Shown: piece by piece, positions 5,632 to 9,251 of the stretch
Layout of the letters: the number at the start of each line of letters is the position of its first letter
Position numbering within the stretch: position 1 is the first letter of the stretch
Origin: DASWUD01 sp036401755
GTDB taxonomy: Bacteria; Pseudomonadota; Gammaproteobacteria; Thiohalomonadales; Thiohalomonadaceae
Direction: 5' to 3'
Assembly: GCA_036401755.1 (NCBI GenBank)
Contig: DASWUD010000131.1
Coordinates: forward strand, 1-9,251
Length of the DNA stretch: 9,251 nucleotides
Position numbers and translations under genes: made by a program
The notes under the pieces: generated by a model
What the model saw: only the letters and a program-made list of their open reading frames with translations
The model's database searches: none
What the model was told of the DNA's origin: nothing

Positions 5632-8309
5632 ACAGGGGCAGCGCCTGTGAGAAGCCTTTTCAACTCCGGTACACAGCTGCCGCAGTTGGTGCCGGCCTTG
5701 AGCTTGATACCCAGCGCCTCCACCGAAGCGGCACCGGCGGCGATGGCTGCCTTGAGGTCATTTTCACCGACACCGTGACAGGCACAGACGATGCGGCCGC
5801 CGTTGTGGGCATTGGCTGGCGCGCGTCCCGAGAGCAGCGCCAGCCGCTCGCCGTCGCCGAGCTGGTCGCGCGCGAACAGAGTCTCCAGCCACTCCTGCAT
5901 CGAGTCATCGAGCTGTGGTCCGACGAAGAGGCAGCTCTCCAGCCGGCCGTTGGCCAGGCGGGCGGCGCGGTAGCGATTGGTGGCGTTGTCGAGGTATTCG
6001 ATCCACCCCACATCCTGTTGCGGTGAACAGAGGATGGCGCGGGCGGCACGTGCCCAGTCATCGGGCGTGCTTTCGCCGGCTAGCCGGTAGCACCAGCCGC
6101 TCGGCGTGCGGCTGGCGCTCCAGATGAAGTTGCGGTCGATCGTCAGGCGGCGGCGCGAGATGAGCAGCCCCTGCCACGCCATGACGAGCGGCGCGATGGC
6201 CACCACCGCATGTTTCGATTCCGGCTGTCCCGAGACCGGATCGACCTGGGGGGCCACCAGCGCATTGATACACGCCTGGGCCGCGAAGCGATCGTTCCAG
6301 TGCATCGGCACGAAGAGTGAGCCCGGCAACACCTCGCTGCTTACGGTCGCGCGCAGGCGTGCTGCACCGTAGGGGCTACGCAGCTCGGCGAAGCTGCCGT
6401 CGTTGATCTGATAGCGCGCGGCATCGTCGGGGTGGAGCGTCACCAGCGGCTCTGGCAGATGGTTGGCGAGGCGTGGCGCCTTGCCGCTACGCGTCATGGT
6501 GTGCCACTGATCGCGAATGCGGCCAGTGTTGAGGCGCAGCGGATAGTCAGTACTGCATACACTCTGCGGCGGGCGCGGTGTTACCGCCACAAGGCGTGCC
6601 TTGCCGCTCGGCGTATAGAAGCGGCCGTCAGCGAACAGCCGTGTCGCCCCTTTGCGTTCCCCCTTGCGGATCGGCCACTGCACCGGCTTCAGGGAGTCGT
6701 ACGCCTGTTCACCCAGCTCGGCGAGCCCCCCCAGGTCGAGGTCGCGCGTATTGTTGTTTTCATAGGCGGTGAGCTTTGCGTATTCGCTGAAGATTTCGGC
6801 GGGCGAGTGCCAGCTGAATTGCTCGGCAAAACCCATGCGCTTCGCCACCTCGCTGACGATCCACCAGTCGGCCTTCGCCTCGCCCGGTGGCGCGAGGAAG
6901 GCACGCTGGCGCGAGATGCGCCGCTCGGAGTTGGTGACGGTGCCGCTCTTTTCGCCCCAAGCGAGGGCCGGCAGTCGAATGTGGGCGTGCTGAATGGTGT
7001 CGGTGTCATCCATGCAGTCGGAGACCACCACCAGCTCGCACTTCTGCAGTGCCGCTTTGACACGTCCGGCAGCGGGCAGACTCACCAGCGGATTGGTGGC
7101 CATGATCCACAGCGCCTTCACCTTGCCCTGTTCGATCGCCTCGAACAGCTCGACTGCCTTCAATCCCGCCCTGTCGGCGATGCGCGGTGCATTCCAGAAC
7201 CGCTGCACCAGTGCACGGTGCTGCGCATTGTCGAGCTCCATGTGCGCAGCCAATTGATTGGCGAGCCCGCCCACTTCGCGCCCGCCCATCGCGTTGGGTT
7301 GGCCGGTCATGGAGAAGGGGCCCATGCCGGGACGACCGAGGCGACCGGTGTAGAGGTGGCAGTTGATGATGGCGTTGGCCTTGTCGGTGCCGCTCGATGA
7401 CTGGTTGATCCCCTGCGAATAGAGCGTCACCACCCGTTCGGTGCGGGCGAACAGGCGATAAAAGCGGACGACCTCCTCCACCGGCAGCGCACACTGCTGC
7501 GCGACACTTTCGACGGAGGGCGCACTCGCTGCAGCAGTGGCAAGCGCCTCCTCGACTCCTTCGCAATGATTGGAGGTGAAGAGCGTGTTGCCTTCGTCGT
7601 GCTGCTGCAGCCAGGCGAGCAGGCCGTTGAACAGTACCGCGTCGCTGCCCGGCTTCAGTGGCAGATGGAGATCGGCGCTGTCATAGGTGGCGGTGCGACG
7701 TGGATCGATCACCACCACCTGCAGATCGGGATTTTCACGTTTGGCGCGCACGATGCGTTGATAGATGACCGGATGACACCAGGCGGTGTTGGAACCGGTG
7801 AGCACAATCAGCTTGGCGCGCTCCAGATCTTCGTAGCTGCATGGCACCGTGTCGCTGCCGAAGGCGCGCTTGTAGGCGGCCACCGCCGACGACATGCAGA
7901 GGCGCGAGTTGGTGTCGATATTGGCCGAGCCGATGAATCCCTTCATCAACTTGTTGGCCACATAGTAATCCTCGGTGAGCATCTGCCCCGAGGCGTAAAA
8001 GGCGACTGCGTCGCTACCGTGTTCGGCAATGATGGCGCTGAAGCGTTGTGCCACCGTGTCGAGTGCCGTTCCCCAGTCGCTAAGGCGGCCATCGACCTGC
8101 GGATGGAGCAGGCGGTTATCGAGATCCAGAGTCTCGTCCAGCGCCGAACCCTTCGAGCAGAGCCGCCCGAAGTTGGCCGGATGGTCGGGATCGCCGCTGA
8201 TCTTGATGCCAGAAGCATCGCGCGCGACGGTCAGACCGCAGCCGACGCCGCAATAGGGACAGGTGGTCTTGATCTGTTCCACGTCTTTATTCACCTTCGG
8301 TGAAAACAT
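5628..8309 (-). CDS. nasA: Assimilatory nitrate reductase, catalytic subunit, with C-terminal [2Fe-2S] domain
   Basis: This is a cytoplasmic molybdenum enzyme reducing nitrate to nitrite for nitrogen assimilation. In its 893 residues the N-terminal [4Fe-4S] motif CPYCGVGC with C17, C20, C24 and C51 is followed by CSKG. C138 in NSRLCMSS matches the molybdenum-ligand cysteine of the Nap/Nas family, and MGP-binding regions follow (for example GINQSSSGTDKANAI). A BFD-type [2Fe-2S] domain closes the protein, with C842, C844, C876 and C879. That domain is typical of Klebsiella-type NasA and takes electrons from a reductase partner, which is not in the window. There is no tat signal peptide, arguing against periplasmic NapA. 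The start is uncertain. ATG at 8309 has no Shine-Dalgarno sequence; GTG at 8282 has GAAGG 11 nt upstream and gives an N-terminus (MEQIKTTCPYCG) of more usual length. It lies downstream of nirD, across a large palindrome. Confidence 0.95.
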   Translation of the reverse strand: MFSPKVNKDVEQIKTTCPYCGVGCGLTVARDASGIKISGDPDHPANFGRLCSKGSALDETLDLDNRLLHPQVDGRLSDWGTALDTVAQRFSAIIAEHGSDAVAFYASGQMLTEDYYVANKLMKGFIGSANIDTNSRLCMSSAVAAYKRAFGSDTVPCSYEDLERAKLIVLTGSNTAWCHPVIYQRIVRAKRENPDLQVVVIDPRRTATYDSADLHLPLKPGSDAVLFNGLLAWLQQHDEGNTLFTSNHCEGVEEALATAAASAPSVESVAQQCALPVEEVVRFYRLFARTERVVTLYSQGINQSSSGTDKANAIINCHLYTGRLGRPGMGPFSMTGQPNAMGGREVGGLANQLAAHMELDNAQHRALVQRFWNAPRIADRAGLKAVELFEAIEQGKVKALWIMATNPLVSLPAAGRVKAALQKCELVVVSDCMDDTDTIQHAHIRLPALAWGEKSGTVTNSERRISRQRAFLAPPGEAKADWWIVSEVAKRMGFAEQFSWHSPAEIFSEYAKLTAYENNNTRDLDLGGLAELGEQAYDSLKPVQWPIRKGERKGATRLFADGRFYTPSGKARLVAVTPRPPQSVCSTDYPLRLNTGRIRDQWHTMTRSGKAPRLANHLPEPLVTLHPDDAARYQINDGSFAELRSPYGAARLRATVSSEVLPGSLFVPMHWNDRFAAQACINALVAPQVDPVSGQPESKHAVVAIAPLVMAWQGLLISRRRLTIDRNFIWSASRTPSGWCYRLAGESTPDDWARAARAILCSPQQDVGWIEYLDNATNRYRAARLANGRLESCLFVGPQLDDSMQEWLETLFARDQLGDGERLALLSGRAPANAHNGGRIVCACHGVGENDLKAAIAAGAASVEALGIKLKAGTNCGSCVPELKRLLTGAAPV

Positions 8310-8321
8310 GCAAAAAGAAGG

Positions 8322-8400
8322 TTAACCGCCAAGTACGCGAAGGAACGCCAAGTAATATGATGATTAAACCTTTGCGTTACTTGGCGTCCTTTGCGGTTAA
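8322..8400. repeat. Imperfect palindrome built of CGCnAAGk units, between nirD and nasA
   Basis: Two 32-base arms (8322-8353 and 8369-8400) are reverse complements at 26 of 32 positions with no gaps, around a 15-base loop. Each arm begins TTAACCGC at its outer end and contains three CGCnAAGk units, separated by A and then AA. All six mismatches fall exactly on the variable n and k positions of the units, two per unit. In the nirD-nasA transcript this would fold into one long stem ending 12 nt before the nasA ATG. It fills nearly all of the 96-bp gap. Repeats resembling 'ttaaccgcnaag...' occur between genes in many proteobacteria as far as I recall, so this is probably a dispersed intergenic element rather than a nas-specific signal. 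No U-tract follows it on the minus strand to suggest an intrinsic terminator. Confidence 0.85.
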
Positions 8401-8405
8401 TGCTT

Positions 8406-8714
8406 TTAGATCGAAACCATCACCACGCCATTTTCCACCTTCACCTGATGGCGGCGGCTGCACCCCTTGTCGGGGGCGACCGCCTCGCCGCTCTCCAGGT
8501 CGATGTTCCAGTTGTGCAACGGGCAGGCGACGCGGTGACCGAAAACCATCCCCTGCGAGAGCGGTCCGCCCTTGTGGGGACAGTGATCGCGCAGGGCGAA
8601 GAGCTGATCGTCGGAGGTGCGGAAGATGGCGATGGTGCCGTCGTTGGTCGAGATGGTGCGCGCGCCAAGGCGCGGGAACACGTTTAACGGACCAGCATTA
8701 ATCCACTCTGACAT
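8406..8714 (-). CDS. nirD: Assimilatory nitrite reductase small subunit, Rieske type
   Basis: This is the small subunit of the cytoplasmic NAD(P)H nitrite reductase, which with NirB reduces nitrite to ammonium. It is a single Rieske-like domain of 102 residues, near the usual NirD size. The [2Fe-2S] ligand pattern is complete: C45 and H47 in CPHKGG, C64 and H67 in CPLHNW. Some NirD proteins lack these residues, so here a real cluster is likely. The ATG at 8714 is preceded by a strong AAGGAGGG site (bases 8722-8729, 8 nt away). It follows the globin gene by 19 bp and precedes nasA by 96 bp. General ferredoxin-type Rieske proteins are similar, but the neighbours favour NirD. Confidence 0.9.
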   Translation of the reverse strand: MSEWINAGPLNVFPRLGARTISTNDGTIAIFRTSDDQLFALRDHCPHKGGPLSQGMVFGHRVACPLHNWNIDLESGEAVAPDKGCSRRHQVKVENGVVMVSI

Positions 8715-8721
8715 GGCACGT

Positions 8722-8729
8722 CCCTCCTT
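8722..8729 (-). promoter_or_regulatory. Strong ribosome-binding site of nirD
   Basis: AAGGAGGG on the minus strand, 8 nt before the nirD ATG, is the best Shine-Dalgarno match in the window. It contrasts with nasA, the next gene, which has none before its ATG. Confidence 0.8.
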
Positions 8730-8733
8730 GAGG

Positions 8734-9102
8734 TTATCTGCAGAGCACGTGGCTGCGTACCGATTCGGCGATGGCGGCTGCTTCGGCGATTAGATTGGCA
8801 GGGACGCTGAGCTCGGCGAGTGCCGCGCCGAGATTCTCCATCACCGCATCGAAGTGGCCGTCGTTGAGTCCGAGCTTCGCGACCAGCGGGGCATGGGCGT
8901 CGCGCATACTCTTGCCCAAATAATTGGGCAGGCCACCAAAAGCGTAGGTGAGAAACATCTTCTGATGATGTCGCTGTTTGGCCATATCGGTGCTGGTGAA
9001 GAAGTGCTTGATACGTGCATCTGCGAGCACCTTGTCGTAGAAGAGATCGACAGCGGCGTTGACGGCGGCCTCGCCGCCGATGCGTTCATAGAGTGATGTC
9101 AT
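8734..9102 (-). CDS. glbN: Group I truncated haemoglobin (TrHbN-like)
   Basis: This is a small cytoplasmic haem protein of 122 residues with the 2-on-2 truncated globin pattern. By alignment from memory with Mycobacterium tuberculosis TrHbN, the proximal haem ligand is H70 in MRDAH, the B10 tyrosine is Y22 in FYDKVLAD, and distal-pocket E7 and E11 are Q43 and Q47. The GG pair (56-57) and YLGKSM segment are also typical of group I. TrHbN-type globins oxidise nitric oxide to nitrate or handle oxygen. Here the gene lies between the probable nirB end and nirD, 24 bp and 19 bp away, so it should be made together with nitrite reductase. A role in removing NO formed from nitrite is an inference. The ATG at 9102 has AGGAG (bases 9109-9113) 6 nt upstream. 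Group II is less likely because its hallmark tryptophan region is absent. Confidence 0.9.
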   Translation of the reverse strand: MTSLYERIGGEAAVNAAVDLFYDKVLADARIKHFFTSTDMAKQRHHQKMFLTYAFGGLPNYLGKSMRDAHAPLVAKLGLNDGHFDAVMENLGAALAELSVPANLIAEAAAIAESVRSHVLCR

Positions 9103-9125
9103 GATGAGCTCCTGTTGAGGGTAGA

Positions 9126-9251
9126 TTAACTGTTGACAGCCTGATTCATCGGCACGAATTCAAGACGGTGCTCCACGGCGGCACGCTCCGCCCAAGGGTC
9201 CTGCTGTGCTACCTGCTGCGAAGCGAGGAAGCGCTGGTAGAGCGTCTTGCG
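9126..9251 (-). CDS. nirB: C-terminal end of probable nitrite reductase large subunit (NirB), cut by window
   Basis: The last 41 codons and TAA stop (9128-9126) of a gene entering from the right. The visible peptide includes KTLYQRFLASQQVAQQDPW, AER and then HRLEFVPM, ending in NQAVNS. A 'DPW.ER ... EF.P' tail is what I recall at the end of NirB-type nitrite reductases, and the position just upstream of the globin and nirD fits that. No cofactor motif is visible in this fragment, so the name rests on a short tail and on context. Another nitrogen-assimilation gene, such as a ferredoxin-type nitrite reductase, is possible. The stop is 23 bp from the globin start, which implies one transcript. 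Confidence 0.6.
   Translation of the reverse strand, partial: RKTLYQRFLASQQVAQQDPWAERAAVEHRLEFVPMNQAVNS

Noticed and set aside
6432..7400. Long plus-strand open frames opposite nasA (here and at 7566-8303)
   Set aside because: nasA is certain on the minus strand with all cofactor ligands. These frames arise from high GC content and show no motif or ribosome-binding site.
5628..8309. The molybdoenzyme read as formate dehydrogenase or periplasmic NapA
   Set aside because: C138 at the molybdenum-ligand position is not the selenocysteine of many formate dehydrogenases, there is no tat signal, and the C-terminal BFD domain plus nirD next door fit NasA.
8322..8400. The palindrome read as a CRISPR array or an insertion-sequence end
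   Set aside because: The units are 8 bp with 1-2 bp between them, not repeats with unique spacers. There is no transposase frame and no target-site duplication visible around it.

Overview
The window is GC-rich, densely packed bacterial chromosome. The close match of one gene to enterobacterial RluA, together with the assimilatory nitrate/nitrite gene set, suggests a gammaproteobacterium, possibly a free-living or sulfur-oxidising type. The lineage is an inference. Nothing points to a plasmid, phage or insertion sequence, and I saw no tRNA, rRNA or CRISPR array.

Left block (1-2748, all minus strand, transcribed right to left): rluA (RNA pseudouridine synthase), a HAD-IB phosphatase-like hydrolase, a FecCD/BtuC-type permease, and the ATPase of the same importer, which is cut by the window start. 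Spacing tightens along the block: 58 bp, then 6 bp, then a 4-bp ATGA overlap. The last three genes at least look like one transcription unit. The importer takes up cobalamin, haem or an iron-siderophore; the substrate cannot be decided here because no periplasmic binding protein or outer-membrane receptor is visible.

Middle (2749-5631): a 237-bp divergent intergenic region, then a single plus-strand gene for an 881-residue membrane protein. It joins an uncharacterised N-terminal domain, an M50/site-2-protease-type zinc metalloprotease core (HEFGH plus NLLPFTPLDGG) and a C-terminal TPR-like helical domain. It has no operon partner and is the least understood gene here.

Right block (5628-9251, minus strand): a nitrate/nitrite assimilation cluster. 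In transcription order it holds the last 41 codons of a gene that fits the end of nirB (nitrite reductase large subunit), a group I truncated haemoglobin, nirD (Rieske small subunit of nitrite reductase) and nasA (assimilatory nitrate reductase with a C-terminal BFD-type [2Fe-2S] domain). NasA would reduce nitrate to nitrite and NirBD nitrite to ammonium, while the globin could handle nitric oxide or oxygen. Between nirD and nasA lies a striking 79-bp imperfect palindrome whose arms are each built of three CGCnAAGk units. It abuts the nasA start, where no Shine-Dalgarno sequence is visible. nasA ends by overlapping the last codon of the convergent protease gene.

Most of the window is ordinary. 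The points worth a second look are the CGCnAAGk palindrome, the M50-TPR protein, and the globin embedded in the nitrite reductase operon.
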